NCBI GenBank assembly: GCA_900491605.1
Contig: UESW01001787.1
Location: 136,402-200,401 of the forward strand
DNA from: Calamus simplicifolius
Lineage: Eukaryota > Streptophyta > Magnoliopsida > Arecales > Arecaceae
Direction of reading: 5' to 3'
Length of the DNA: 64,000 bases
Shown in pieces: positions 1-14,400 of the stretch. The translations under genes and the position numbers were made by a program. The stretch's first letter is position 1. Each line of letters begins with the position of its first letter. The notes under the pieces are model-generated. The model had not been told where the DNA came from. It saw nothing but the letters and a program-made list of their open reading frames with translations, and did no database searches.

Positions 1-253
1 TTATCCTTAATTTTCATTAATGGTAGTCTCATAATTTAATTAAAGTTTGTCAACACTAATATCTTTTGATTAAATTGCTATTAACTCTTAGTTTGAGTGA
101 TTCAAGATGCATTGAACAACTAACTTAATACCAAATATTATAATATAAATTAAATCAAAACTCTAATTATATAATTTATAAATATTTTTTACTCAATTCT
201 ATCTAATTGCATCTTAACCTAAAGCAAGAGCCAGCCTAAAAGAATAAGGTCTC
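1..253. other. AT-rich intergenic DNA, nothing recognised
   Basis: Strongly AT-rich sequence left of the giant inverted repeat. No coding, RNA or repeat structure is recognised. Confidence 0.5.
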
Positions 254-2735
254 ATATATATATATAGAGAAAAAATTTAAAAATATTATTTATAAATTAA
301 TATATTATTTTATAAAATAATATATAATATAAATATTATTTATCTCTCACTTTATCATAACGTGTGGAAACATGATCAATGAACGCAAAGAATTAGACCA
401 TCAAAATAATGCTAACATTTCGATTCAAAATGTTACCTCCAATTATCATCCATCCCACTTAAAGTAAGGACCAACTTGAGATGAATCCTGATCCTCATTC
501 AGTTCAATATCAATCTAAACCGAGTTGAGCATTGAATCGATTTTTTTTTTTTTTTTTTTGACTTCCAAGGAAAGCTGCGAAGCTATTCGTATAACCGCTT
601 TCTTCCTTGTCAAGATGCACTGCTTTCTCTAATAACAACTTTGTTGGGAGGGGGTGAGCTCTTGAATTACAACGAAGAGGAGATTCTTGAAACCCAACAT
701 AAAAATAAAAATAAACGATTGGTAATAAATCTTTTGCATTAAATATGAAATAGACATTCAATGTACTTGGCTACATGGCACGAAAGAGGCTAATTTTTTT
801 TTTTACTATATCATATTTATTGTATACGCATAGATTATAAAAACAGTGATGTAATAATGTAAAGCAAATTAAACTTTAAAGGATATAAAATAATTTAATA
901 TTTTAAGGATATCAACTTAAGCTTGATTTCTTACAATCATTAAAAGAAAAACAAAAGTCATATCAAAATTTATGTCTTTCAATTAAACAAGTACAGCTAT
1001 AAAATTATCTAAATAAATCAAATTTTACATTTTAAAATAATATGGTTATTCTTGTTCAACCTAATATGTATTACAAATTTATAGAAAAAAGTTCATTCAA
1101 ATACATACATGTTTAAAGTGAATTGGTATATTATCTTTCCATGTTATCTTTAAAGATTAGGTTTAATATCAATATTGTTTCTCCATATTGCATTTTAATA
1201 TTTAAAAAAACTTATAAAAATTAATTTAAATTATAAGTATTTTAAATTGTATAGAATATATTTATTCTTTTTACATATATTACTACTTTCTATATAAGCT
1301 AATAGGTGAGCAAACTTTATCCTCCTTTGTAAATTTTTTATTGATATTGGTTGACTTTACTGTGATCCAATAGTAAAGAAAACGATTGATTTTAACTAAT
1401 ACTAAGATATAAAAATTTTTAACAAAATTTTATAATAAAAAGTGCATATAAAATTTTATAATAAAAAGTGCATATATCTTCCTTTGCACGAAGGGAAGCG
1501 GTAGATTAATCAAAGGTAGAAGGGAATATTAAATTTTTTTTGTCACATAATATATTTTACTCAATCAAAAATTTTAATATTTTGTTAAATATTCTTATAT
1601 CTTGGTACTAGTTAAAATCAATCGTTTTCTTTACTATTGGACTGCATAAGAACAACCAATATCAAAGAGGATAAAGTTTACTCACCTATTAGCTTATATA
1701 GAAAGTAGTAATATATGTAAAAAAGAATAAATATATTCTATACAATTCAAAATACTTATAATTCAAATTAATTTTCATAAGTTTTTTAAATATTAAAATG
1801 CAACATGGAGAAACAATATTGATATTAAAATTAATCTTTAAAGGTAATATGGAAAGATAATATATTAATTCACTTTAAACATATATGTACTTGAATGAAC
1901 TTTTTTCTATAAATTTGTAATACATATTAGGTTGAACAAGAATAACCATATTATTTTAGATTGTAAAATTTGATTTATTTAGATAATTTTATAGCTGTAC
2001 TTATAAATTTTTGATATGCCTTTTTTTTCTTTTAATGATGGTAAGAAATCAAGCTTAAGTTGATATCCTTAAAATATTTAATTATTTTATGTCTGTTAAA
2101 GTTTAATTTGCTTTACATTATTACATCACTATTTTTATAGACTATGCATACGCAATAAATATAATATAGTAAAAATAAAAATATTAACCTCTTTCGTGCC
2201 ATGTAGCCAAGTGCATTGAATGTCTTATTTCATATTTAATGCAAAAAATTTATTACCAAATGTTTATTTTTATTTTTATGATGAGTTTCAAAAATCTCCT
2301 CTTCATTGTAATTCAAGAGCTCTTCCCTTCGTTGTTATTAGAGAAAGCCTTGCATTTTGACAAGGGAAAAAGCGCTTATACGAATAGTCCCTTTAGCTTC
2401 TCAGATTTCCTTAGGAGTCAAAAAAAAAAAAAAAAAAAAAAAAGCAAAAAAAAAAAAAAAACAACAATTCAATTCATATTGAGCTCAATGAGGATCAGGA
2501 TTTATCTCAAGTTGATCCATACTTTAGTGGGATGGATGATAATTGGAGGTAACATTTTGATGTTAGCATAGCATTATTTTGATGGTCTAATTCTTTGCGT
2601 TCATTGGTCATGTTTCCACACGTTATGATAAATGAGAGATAAATAATATTTATATTATATTATTTTATAAAATAATATAGTAATTTATAAATATATTTTT
2701 AAAATTCTCTCTCTGTATAAATATATATATACATA
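254..2735. repeat. Giant imperfect inverted repeat (foldback), arms about 1.15 kb
   Basis: The left arm (about 255-1410) and right arm (about 1585-2735) are reverse complements at high but imperfect identity. Anchor pairs are 361-375 with 2608-2622, 781-789 with 2188-2196, and 1367-1390 with 1617-1640. A poly-T tract at 541-559 is mirrored by poly-A tracts near 2420-2460. The arms differ by small indels, including a tandem duplication of about 26 bp near 1420-1473 in the left arm. No transposase is visible. It could be a foldback-type non-autonomous element or an inverted duplication; a transcript would form a very long hairpin. The peptides readable in the two arms are mirror images and are not genes. 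It ends close to the start of the GC-rich promoter region. Confidence 0.85.
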
Positions 2736-2739
2736 GTAA

Positions 2740-3010
2740 AGACGGTGCGGCTAAGCGACTTATTTCGGCGCACCGCCATCGCGACGGTTCGAACTGGACG
2801 TCAGTTGAGGCCGACTAAGAGGTGGATCCGGACCGGACCCAAATCCATGGTGCACCCGTGAGTGGGTCACACCTCTCCCGCTCATCGCGCGGGGCGCCGA
2901 CCTGTTCCTCGCCCATTTTTTACCCAAATCACACATATACCTGCAGCTTTATTTATACGACCATGAATCCTTCATCTCTCTCCCTCGCTCTCTCTTTCTT
3001 GGTTTAGCCG
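2740..3010 (+). promoter_or_regulatory. BTAF1: Likely BTAF1 core promoter region
   Basis: There is an abrupt change from AT-rich DNA to GC-rich sequence with many CpGs. A bZIP-type core GACGTCA lies near 2799-2805. A TATA-like ttatttatac sits at 2949-2958, followed about 30 bases later by a CT-rich stretch (ctctctccctcgctctctc), a common plant transcription-start context. No transcript data are available, so the start near 2985 is inferred. Confidence 0.45.
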
Positions 3011-3502
3011 GTCCCTATCTTTCTGCTCTTCCCCCATCCGCCTCGTCCCTCTTCCCCGCCTCCTTCCGCCACCGTCTCCGCCGGTGGCGCCGGCAGCCTC
3101 CGGACACCTGGTTCGGCTTGTTATTAGGATTTAAGAAGCCCGAAGAGGCGTAACATTCTCTGGGTTATTTGGCTTAAAGAAAAAGAGGTCCGGCTCGTTA
3201 GAAAACTCCGCCCGAAATCCCTAATTCTTCGTCGCTCTCTCCCGAAGACCCTCGCTCTCTCCCGGAGGTTGGAGACGAAAGCCCTCGCTGTCGGGTCGGA
3301 GACGAAAGCCCTCGCTCTCTCGGTCGGAGACGAAAGCCGGTCGAAACTTCGCTCTCTCGGTCGGAGACGAGGTTCCCTTGCTCTCTCTGGAAGCTCGATC
3401 TTGCCTCGCCCTCGCTCTCTCCCGAAGCTTGATCACAAGGTCCGCCTCCACCGCCGTAGCCTCCGAGGAACCCAGATCCAGTCCCCGTCCTCGGCGCCAC
3501 GG
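2985..3502 (+). other. BTAF1: Probable non-coding first exon (5'UTR) of BTAF1
   Basis: GC-rich, CT-rich leader ending in a good donor (GG|GTAAGC, GT at 3503-3504). Coding exon 1 needs an upstream leader exon because it starts 5 bases after an acceptor. A further small exon between 3503 and 5431 cannot be excluded. Open frames across this stretch arise from the GC-rich minisatellite and match no known protein. Confidence 0.4.
3264..3392 (+). repeat. Imperfect minisatellite in the leader
   Basis: GGAGACGA recurs at 3271, 3298, 3326 and 3363 (spacings 27, 28 and 37), alternating with CTCGCTCTCTC and GGTCGG blocks. It gives overlapping long open frames on both strands, which are a repeat artefact. 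Confidence 0.8.
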
Positions 3503-5431
3503 GTAAGCTTTCTTTCTTCTCTCTCATCCTTCTTTTCTCCATGGCGGAGTGCAAAATCCCTTGGCTTCACCATCTCCGATGAGCAAATCCACTTAGGCCA
3601 CTACATCTGTCTCCCCCGTGCACGGTTCCACAGCGTAGATCAGTCCAGGTCCAGAGCACAGAGTCTCTGTGGCTGATTATTTTCTCTTTAAATGTTAATT
3701 TTTCTTTAAAGAATCTTTGATCTGCCGAAAGAATTTCTTCTTGTGCTTTGAATGCAGGGGATAACTTGTTTCAGGTTTATTTGTGAATTTTTTCGGTTTT
3801 TTTCCTATAATTTTTTTGCTGGGTGGCTATTTCATTTGAAGTTATTGTTTTCAAGAATTGATAATAGCTTTTCTGGAGTTTTTTTTTTTTCTGGGATTTT
3901 TGTTTTCTGTTCTGTTGTTCAGATGTGAACCTTGTTTTGTTTTCTCAGCTTATGGCTCCTTGCTTTATTTGCTTTTCTTATGGATAATTTTGTGTCTGAC
4001 AGTCCAAGTTCTATTTGGATACTTTAGAACTTAGACATATATTATGAACTCTTTTGTTTGATCGCAATGCATATCCAATGATGTAGAACTTATTTTACAT
4101 GAAAGTGATGATTTCTAAAGATTCAATGCTTGATTTTTTTATAAAATGTGTTTTTTTTTTTGAAAACTTGCACTTTACTTTACTCAGATGAGCGATTGAC
4201 ATTGCGTTTTGCACATCGGGTGATAGGGGTCTTGGCCCCTTAAGTGCACCTGGTGCCTTTAACAATCCTGGTCTTCCACGAGTCAAAACAAGTTCCTAAA
4301 CACCATTAAGAATTGAAAATCACTTTGCAATTGTTCATGATAATGGAATCTGCAGTGGTTCTTTGTGGCTTTTGTTTTCTTTCTTCTTTCTGCATACAGT
4401 TTTGTTTACTGAACACAGGAGTTTTTTAAATGTTGGATATATGTGTATAGAAATGCTTATTTAGATATATTTTATATATAATTCATTATAGATTAAGGTA
4501 TATGTGTGCGCGCATTTGTAGTAGTGTTTGTATAAGCAGGTGTATCTATGTTAATGTTTTGGTGCATATTTATATGTGCTACAAAATGGATGTTTTCATA
4601 TATGTATGTTTATATGTATTTTTTGTATATGTATTTCTATATGTATGCACTGAAATGTGATGTTCTTGTACATCTAGATGTTATTGCATGTACTTTTATT
4701 TATTTTATTTTTAATAAATTAGAAATGCATGTTAAAATCTAATGTACGTTAAATATATGAATGTACATAAAAGTATATACATTCACAAACATATTTTAGA
4801 GCATATTTATGTGTATAAAATTGATATACTTTTATATATGATGCACTATATGTTAATGTCTCTATAGATGTATATTATATAGCTTTCATATATGATACAT
4901 TATAATATGCATACATGAATTATTATTATATATACAAGTATATGCATTTTTTTTATGTATGTTAACCTATGTATTTATATATCTTAATGCATTACCAAAC
5001 TATGTTCTTATGCATGTTAGTGCAATGTTTATGTGTATGCTATAAATAATACATTTGAAGATAAATATATGTTTGCATAAATGTATTCATACACACACAT
5101 ACTGCATATTTTAGTTTGTATTTGCATTTATATGTATGTATGTACACACACATAAATATCCATGTGTGTATGATATTTGAATGTTTGGTTTGTATGGTAT
5201 ACATGGGTGCTTTTGGAAAGTTTGTAATCCTATGACTGCTTAAATAAACATTGGCATTTTTCTTGTTGATACTATGCAGAACGTATTTTCACTCAAAAAG
5301 CAGTTATTTGGATGCATTTCCATGTAGTGTAGAAGGTGATGAAGAACTGACTTCAGTCCTCTGGAGCTTAAGGAAAGGGCACTGTGCATGCATATAAACC
5401 TTCTTGGATGAAAGAACCTGCCTTTTTACAG
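3503..5431 (+). other. Leader intron
   Basis: Lies between the proposed leader donor and the acceptor of coding exon 1. It is T-rich like a plant intron. It contains the ATGT-type cryptic simple repeat at 4440-5170; nothing else is recognised. Confidence 0.4.
4440..5170. repeat. Degenerate ATGT/TATA simple-sequence tract
   Basis: About 700 bases of cryptic simple repeat built from variants of tatatgtatgt, acacacata and atatat. No unit is perfect for long. A similar tract occurs at 54015-54175. Confidence 0.7.
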
Positions 5432-5436
5432 GCTTT

Positions 5437-5485
5437 ATGGCTCAAAGTTCATCTCGCCTTCATCGCTTGCTCACATTACTGGACA
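5437..5485 (+). CDS. BTAF1: BTAF1 coding exon 1 (start codon)
   Basis: ATG at 5437 opens MAQSSSRLHRLLTLLD, matching the conserved start of plant BTAF1. A pyrimidine-rich acceptor (tttttacag) ends at 5431, so this exon carries only 5 bases of leader and the rest of the 5'UTR must lie upstream. The donor follows base 5485, with one base left over for the next codon. Confidence 0.92.
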
Positions 5486-8400
5486 GTATCCTCCTATGTT
5501 TTAGATGCTAGTTGTACTTAGACTGAGTTGTTGTGAAATGGATATACCATCATTGTATTACTGTCCGGATCTTTTTTTTTTTTTTGGTTGTAATGGTTTT
5601 GAAAAGAAGTTTCTTTGACAAAAATTAAGCTGGTTCAACTCAAACAACTAGGTTTGCTGCTGCACGACAAATTGGGGATATTGCAAAGTCACATCCTCAA
5701 GACCTGAGTTCTCTCTTGAAGAAGGTATCTAGCTAACTTAACTCCACCTGCATCATGATTGCTTTATTATTTTTGTCATGTGTCATGACTTTGACATCTG
5801 TTGGTGATTTATCTCCTATTAGCATTATCTGACACTATGCGTGGCATTCTGTATCTTTGTTTGCCTGCTTGGCTATTTGCGCCACAGAACTTCCCAGTTG
5901 ACCTTGATTCTGGATTACATGTTGCCCTATAGCTTGTCGTCTACACATGCATCATCATTGTCTTTAGCTCATATATTTTCTTGCATGTCTGCATAATTGT
6001 TTGAGGATTCCATCATATATTGGAGTGGAATTTCGGTTGCTCTTATCAGGTTGCCGTTTGTTACTTGCAGCTTTAGTGGTCAGTCATGTTTCTTCTAGCT
6101 TCTGACATGATTTCAGCTCTGATGCACTTACTTTATCACACCTTTGCACCTTCACAGATATCCATAATGGAAATGCCCGCATCCGGAGCACCATTAGTCT
6201 CACTATCCTTTCCCTTTCCTTTTATATCTCTTCTAGTCCAAGATGGGGGATGGATGGGAGGAAATTTGCTTCTTGGCTAACCTTTGTGGAAGCTCTCTCT
6301 TTGCACTCACGCTCTTTCTAATTTCTGCTCTCTTCATCCTTGGGCCGTGTGTACTTTACAATGAAGATTGCAAAACCAGGCCGATCTGCTCTATTTGGGG
6401 CGCATTGTATCAAACCAGCGCAGAACTGGGTTTGTTTGCTAGTTTGGTATGGGAACTTATCCATATCGACTTGTACTACTCTGAGCTGAGTGGAGCTGCT
6501 TGGCTCCATCTTGTACAGAATGGTACCATTTTGGCACTGACTTGTACCATTTTTTTTTTCTTTCTGAGTGGTACTGTTATAAAATGCACCCAGAAGCTGT
6601 CTTGACTTAAAATGTGTATCATAGTGTACCGATCATTACCAAGTACCGAGATTGTGTACCTTGCTTTATGGTCTTATAATTTGGATTTGAAGCTTTTCTA
6701 TCTCTTGACACTTTATTTCGTTTGACGACTAATATATACCTTTACTTATTATGCCCATAATCTGGAAAACTCATGGTATGATGCACCATGTTCCTAAAGA
6801 AGCAGGCAAGAGTTTGAGACAGTGGGGTTTACAGATTTGCTTGTGCATCATGACATGTATTGTTTCATTGCCATGTTCACATGTATTTTCACCTTTTGCG
6901 GTGAATGGACTCGGAGAGAGTGTTGTATGTATCTGTATATGTTATCACATGTTCAACCTTGGTGTATCTTCCTGCTCATAGAGCACAAATCTTTTTAATT
7001 ATATGCATATTACCTTAATAGATAAACAATTCATTTTAAAATTTGCCCAAATTTTACATTACTTGCCCAAATTTTGCATTTGTTTGTTATAGATGCTAAA
7101 CTTATAAAATTTCTTCACAATGTAACACCTTGTAAGCCACAAAATACTATTATCTCATTTGCTTGCTCGTTGTAATTCTCTGGCTGGTTTCCTAGGTATA
7201 TGATTGGTTGTTGCCTGTTAGATTTCTTAATGTAGATTGTCCAATAATCAATTTTCTTTCAGACAATGATTTAGGTCCTAGTAGAATGATGCAGTACAAT
7301 TGGTCTCATGCCATTCCAACATAAAATTGATCATGGGACCTGACCATCCTTATCCATATTAACTGTTGGGATGCACTGGGAAAGTTTGGACTTTTTTTTT
7401 TTTTGTTTTTATTCTTGTTGTTACTGGCTGTTTGAGTCTATCCAGACCGAACCATCCTCTCCTAGTACAGTATTGTCTTAGGTGCATACTGAGATGGGCC
7501 CAGTGCCAAGATCTAAACCTTGCTTTTAATGGTTGATTTCACTGGTTGGTGGCACCATTGTAATAGCCTTGTTTGTTAACAATAATCTCAAAAAGTTATT
7601 GATATTCTTGTATGGATATTTGGTGTTGATATTGCTTTGTGATTGTAGGTTTCTCAATATCTTCGCAGTAGGAACTGGGATACAAGGGTTGCTGCTGCTC
7701 AAGCTGTAGGTGCAATAGCTGAAAATGTCAAACACACATCGTTAAAGGAGCTTTTTGCATTTGTTGAAGCAGAGATGCTGAAGGCTGGATTTTCTGATGT
7801 TTCTAATGACATAGGAATGTCTTGGTCAAATTTTCAACCTAATGATGTCACAGGCCTCTCTTTTAGAAGGTTCTATATGAAAATTGAATTTGATCTGAGA
7901 ACATATTTTTATAATTATCTATGTTGTTTTTGGTTCAATGTGTATTTCATGAATTTCTGTTCTAGCTGTGGATTTCCAAACTTGTGGAATTGATATTGCT
8001 GCAATAATAACAGTTAGGAGGTTCATTTTTTTTTTTTTTCACTCTTTGCAGTTTTGACATTAACAAGGTACTGGAATTTGGTTCTCCATTATTAGCATCA
8101 GGGGGACAGGTAACGGCTCTTAACCATCTTCTGTCCTCTGTCATCATTTTTAAATATACTCAAGTCAATATTTTTTTCTAATTTATTTGGTTGATTTAAC
8201 ATGTAAATCGGGCATCTTATTGTTTGGAAACCATGAAACTAAATACGATAAGCATACCGAACTCTATGGAGAGTCAAGCTTGACCTGAAAAGCGTCTCAA
8301 CATCCATTATTTTTGTGTAAATACTGCATTCAGGCACCAGTGTACTTTCATTGGGCTGATAGTTCACAATATTTTTCGATTTTTGTTTGCTTATTTGCAT

Positions 8401-11400
8401 AATGGAATAGACCTTAGAACAATGTTGCCTAAGAAACCTGATTACTTTTTCATAATTTAAGATACAATGTCTCTGCTTGTTGGATTAGCAGTACTTTATG
8501 TGACAATGAGCACCATTCTTGTATATTTTACTAATGCCGAACCTGTCCTGTGCACATGGTTTACTATAATGAAGGAGCATATATTGGATGGTGGTGATTC
8601 GATCAATTATGATTGTTTGGAGCAATGATTTAGGTGCTTTTGAAATGGGACAACATTGTTGGTAGGAAGTAGGGACTCAGACATCGCTACGACACCAATT
8701 CTTTAATGGGTTTGGGCATCTTGCTTGTCTTGGTTGAAACTAGTTGGGTTGACTGGTACCAATTCCAGTTTGGATGGTATTAGGTGCGGCTCAGTCTTGC
8801 TTGATTTCAAAATGAAAGAGAGAGAGGGAGAGTAGTGGGGCTAGGTTAGGGGCACACTCTCCCTGTCTTAGTCATGGTGGGTTAGTCCTGGCAGAGACTG
8901 AGAAAGAGAGGGGAAGATAGGGAGAGACAGAGAGCGGGAGAGGATAAAGGAGGGGAAGGAGGGCAAAACTGGCTAGACCCCCAGCAATCTGTCCTTACTG
9001 ACTGTGGAAACCTCCTAAAAAGGATATCAGTATTCACTTGAATACTTATTTAAGATGCAAAAAGTTAGGAAAAAATTGTACAAATAAAATATAGAAAGGG
9101 CATCTTGATAGGTTACCAAGACACAAAATTGGACCAAGAATTGGGTGGTAGCATCCTAGTATTATCTGACCCAGGACAAGATAGGCACAGAGCTTGGTAT
9201 TGGTATTTTAAACCTTTGCGTTCAGTTAATACCATAGATTGTTGGTATGAGAAGTGTAAACACATTTTGAGGATGCAAAATTGTTATACAAATTCTAGAA
9301 CTGCTGAGAGTAAGGTCCTCTTGCAAGACATTCCCGAGTAGATTCATTGCTCACCCAAACCTGATTCCCATTGCAAGACATGTATAATTGAGAAATTCCA
9401 GGATTGCTGATGAATAACCGGTTAAATGGCAATGTGAAACTGTGGTGGTATTGTTATGTAATTTGAATAACATTAGAGGCAGTCTTGAATAGGAATACAT
9501 GGTGAAGATGCATTGAGCTGACTCTAAATGGTTGTAAAAGGCTGGATGGTTATGATTGTGGTTTCATAATGCAATTTTCATGATTAGCATCAATATGATG
9601 CCTAGAAAGCTGAATGGGGTTATTTGCTAAAATTGGATTTCAGAAAATGGACTATTTATATTATTTAGTGGAAAAATATGTTTAGCTTGAAAGTTTTCCT
9701 CATCTTCCATGGCATGGCTAATTAAAGATCGATTTTGATGGTTAGATTCTGAATTTTGAGGAGAAAAATGTGAACCCTGTTATAGTGATTATCATTGCAT
9801 TGCTTTAATTGTCTATCAGTCTTTTACTTTTGTTAGAGTCTAATGCTTTAGTATTCAAGCATAGCATAAGTACTTATGAACGATTGGTAAACCAAATAGA
9901 TGCTATCGACATGGTATAAAAAGTACTTGACAAGGGTCTTGGCTCTTTGCTTCAACCTTATTTTACAGAATTTAGTTAAATTGACCTAGATTTGGTCAAT
10001 ATGGGTGCAAGGTAAATTTCGGAGGATGGATGAAATATTTTAAACCAATAAAGGAATGCAAAGTAACATAAATTTATGCACATGAATTGTTCATTGCGTT
10101 GATTTTTTGATTTGTTGTTGATTTTTGAATTATATTTAAGATAGACACAAGCTCAAGTGGGAGATTTTAGGCTTTACATGATCTAGCAATTTTGTTTATA
10201 TTTGTGAAATGTGGTATAAGTTTGTGCCATCGGGTGTAGCAAATTAGACTATATTTATCGGAAAGATGGTTTCATTGAGGTCTATAAGCTTTGGTGCCCC
10301 TTTAGAAATTAAAGTGTTGGACACAATTTGATTCCAAATATGGGTAGGGATTTCATATAGGAGTTTATACATACTAGGTTCTCATCCAAATTTTATCATG
10401 GATTACAACTACAAAAACAAAGAGTTACTCTCCGTAAAGTTTATTGTTGGAGGGAGCAGAGGGTTGGCCCCTGCTAGGAGGAGAAATCATCTTGTTTGGG
10501 TAATCCAAGGTAGGTTTGGGTGGGACAATATTAGGATGTTCCTGTTTTGACCCTAGATAATGATTAAAAAGAAGAATAAAGAAGAAATAAAAATAAACTA
10601 ACGTGTGGGTTGCCAAGCCATCCCATGTTTTATGACGCTGTGATCGAATCTGAAGAAAGGGGCCAACCTTTTATGGACAAATATGGGTAAAATAAGTTAG
10701 TTTAGGAAAGTAGAATACATTTAACAACTTGGAATATAGAATCTTTGGCAATAAAATTAATAAAATTGATAAATACAATGAGTAGAAAGAGAATTAACGC
10801 AATTTATCTGTAAGAGACTAAGTGGATATGGAAAAAAGCGAAAGAAGTGGATAGGAGTAAAGAATATAGGATTCTGAGGATTAGATGATGGGATTTGAAA
10901 GGAGAGAAACAAATAACTTAATGATAGAAGGATTAATGAATAAAAATAGAGTCTAAACGAAAAAATCAGAACTATATGGGAAGTAACCATCTAGGAAGTG
11001 ATGGCCAATAATATAAGAAAAGTAACTATTGAGGTGCTCGGATAATTAAAAGAAAAAAGGATTATATAGTAAGGAAAGTTGGCAGTGGAATGAGAAAGTT
11101 TAGTGAGTGATTAAGGCAAAAAGTGAGTGCTATAGAAAATTACCTAAATATATGAATAGAGAAATGTAGAAGGGCCAGAATCTAGAAGGAAGTTAAAAAG
11201 GTAGAATGGGAGGCTAGATTTAATGTATATGAAGAGTTATATTGCAAGTTAGGAATTAAGGATGGAGAAAAGATATATTTATATATACATATATTATATA
11301 ATTAAGGATATAAATATTAAGTATAATCATATACTTAGGCTATTTGAGGCAAAAGAAGTCTTGGATAAGATCAAAAGAGGAAAGGTAGTGAGATCTAACA

Positions 11401-14400
11401 AAATTTCATTTAAAGTTTAAAAGTATTTAGGTGATGTAGAAGTAACTTAGTTGACATATTGTGTGACAAAATCTTAGATATCAAGAAGATACCTTATGAA
11501 TGGAGAAAGAACACTATAATATCAATTCAGAAAGTAATTATGATATTCAAAATTATTCTAACTATTATGGTGTGAGTCATACTATGATAACTTTAGAAGA
11601 GATAATAAGTATGGGCTGAGATGTGATAGAAAAATATACTCATCTCAACTCAACTAAGCCTTTTTCTAACTACATGGGGTCGGCTACATGAATCTGCTTC
11701 CTCCATTCTGCTCTATTCAGGACCAAGTCGACATTTAAATTACATATAGTTAATTTTTTTTAATTATTTTTGCCTATGTTAGTTTAGGTCTACCTTATCT
11801 CTATTCTTACCATGAATTGTTAAAAGATCACTCTTTCTAACTGGAGCATCTAAATGTCTACGTTGTATATGTTCAAACCACTATAATCGATTTTTCTCAT
11901 TTTATCTTCAATTGGGGCTACTCCTATCATTTCTCTTATATGTTATTTCTAATTCTATCTTTTAAAGTTTTACCACATATCCATCTTAATATACGCATTT
12001 TTGTTACACTTAATTTATTTACATGTTTCAATATTACTCAACACTCTGTTCCATATAACATAGCTGGCTTAATAGCAGTTTTATAGAATTTTTTTAATTT
12101 TAATGGGATGCATCGATCATACAATACTTCCGAAGCACTCCTTCACTTAATCCATCGTGCTTTAACTCTATGATTCACATTTTTACCTATTTCACCTTTT
12201 TGCTGGATAATTGATCCCAAATACCTAAATTTTTCGCTCATTGATATCTCTTGACTTGCAATCTTCACTGTTTCTTCATTTGTATTCTACTATCCACTAA
12301 AATTACATTTCATGTATTCAGTTTTAGTTCTACTAATCTTAAAACCTTTAGATTCTAAAGCCTCTCTCGAAATCTCTAGCTTAGCATTTACTTCAAATTT
12401 AGTTTCATCAATCAACACTATATCATCTATAAATAACATACACCATGAGATATCATTTTGAACATGTTTGGTTAATTCATTCATAACTAATACAAAAAGA
12501 TACGGATTAAGGTAGATCCTTGATGTAAACCTATAATTGGAAACTCACTAGTGTCTTCTATTATTGTTTTAACAATAGTTATTGCTCTATCATACATATC
12601 TTTTATCAATTCTATGTACCTTTGGTAACTTCTTTTTCTCCAAAACCCATCATATTATTTCTTTAGATACTCTATCATATGCTTTCTCTAAATCAATAAA
12701 AACCATATGAAGGTTTTTTTTTCTCTCTTTATCTCTTCATCAATTTTCTTAATAAATAAATAGCTTTCCATGGTTAATCTTCCAAACATAAATCTAAATT
12801 GATTATTTAACACCAAAGTTTCAGCTCTTAATCGATTTTTTATTATTCTCTCCATAATTTCATTATATGACTCATTAGTTTAATCCCTCTATAATTTGCA
12901 CAGTTTTGAATATCTTCTTTATTTTTGTATGTGTATTAATATGCTTTTTCTCCAATCATCCGATATTTTTTAGTTGCTACAATCTTGTTAAATAAATTGG
13001 CTAATCACATGACTTCAATTTTTTCTATGCCTTTCGAAACCTCATTAGGGATCGCATCTGGTTCTAGTGCCTTTGCATTTTTCATTTTACTCAAAGCCTT
13101 TTTAACCATAAGCATGCTAAATTTATAAAAAAATTATGCTCATTTGTTACTTCTAGGTTATCACATCATTTTACCTTTAAATTTATCAAATTATTTTTAT
13201 TTAATAATTTTTTAAAATAATTTTTTCATCGTTCTTTTATTTTTCTTCTTTTACTAAGACTCGTTCATTTTCATCCTTAATGCTTTTAATATAGTCAAGA
13301 TCTTTTATTTTCTTTTCTCTTAGTTTTGCTAATTTATATATCTTTTAAACTTCTTTCGTATCTAGACTATTATATAAATCATTATAGGCTTTAAGTTTGG
13401 CATTACTTACCACTTTTTTAGTTTCTTTCTTTGCATCCCTATACTTTTTAAGACTTTCTTCATCCCTAATCTCTTGCTAAATTTTATAGTTTGTCCTTTT
13501 AATCTTGATGGTTAAATTTTTTAACTTCCTTGTTCCACCATCAAGTTTCCTTTCCTACTAGTCCTACTCCATTAGATTCTTCTAGAACTTCTTTTGCTAT
13601 GTTTTTTATGTATTTAGTTGCTTTTTTCCATATTAAGTTGGGATCACTATTTATATTCATAGTCATTACTCATACTAACTTTCTTTAAATAATTCGAGTT
13701 TTTTTCTTTTCAAATTTCACCTTTTAATTTTTGGTTTAATAGTTTTACATTTTACTCTAGATTTTATTTTATTCATATGTCTGCTACCATTATCCTATGT
13801 TATGAAGTTAAACTTTCCCCTTAAATAACTTTACAGTTTTTGCATGTTATTTTGTCTACCTTCCTAGTTAAGAAAAAATCTATTTGACTTTTATTAGATT
13901 CACTTTTAAATGTTATTAAATATTCATCTCTTTTTTTGAAATAAGTATTTGCTATTGTTATATCATATGCCACTGCAAAATCTAATAAGCTTACACCGGC
14001 TTCATTCCTATTTTCAAATCCATATCCTCCATGTACCATTTCATATCCATCTCTCTGTTTACCTATATGTTCATTAAAATCTCCTTCCAAATATATCTTT
14101 TCTTCTTGTGGTATTTCTTGTATTACTTCATTTGCCTTCCCAAAATTGTATCTTAGTTTGTTGGTCTAATCCTACTTGATGCATTTGCAATAATTATGTT
14201 AATTATATTATTCTTAATTATAAATTTTAGTGATATAATCCGATCTCCTTTCCTAGTTACCTTAACAACATATTCCTTAAAATTTATCTATAATTATTCC
14301 TACTCCATTTTTATTTTTATATTTTTAATATAATATAATTTATATCCTGTATTTTCTATTTCTTTAGATCCTTAATCCATTTAGTCTTTTGTAAGTATAT

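Noticed and set aside
510..2571. Two similar lysine-tailed peptides on opposite strands
   Set aside because: They are the same sequence read in the two arms of the inverted repeat, ending in homopolymer; not genes.
2750..2790. GC hairpin (cggtgcg / cgcaccg) as a terminator or small RNA
   Set aside because: Short stem in a GC-rich plant promoter; no supporting T-run or conserved structure.
3198..3676. Overlapping 76-135-codon open frames on both strands of the leader
   Set aside because: They are produced by the GC-rich minisatellite; no start context or known domain, and both strands are open for the same reason.
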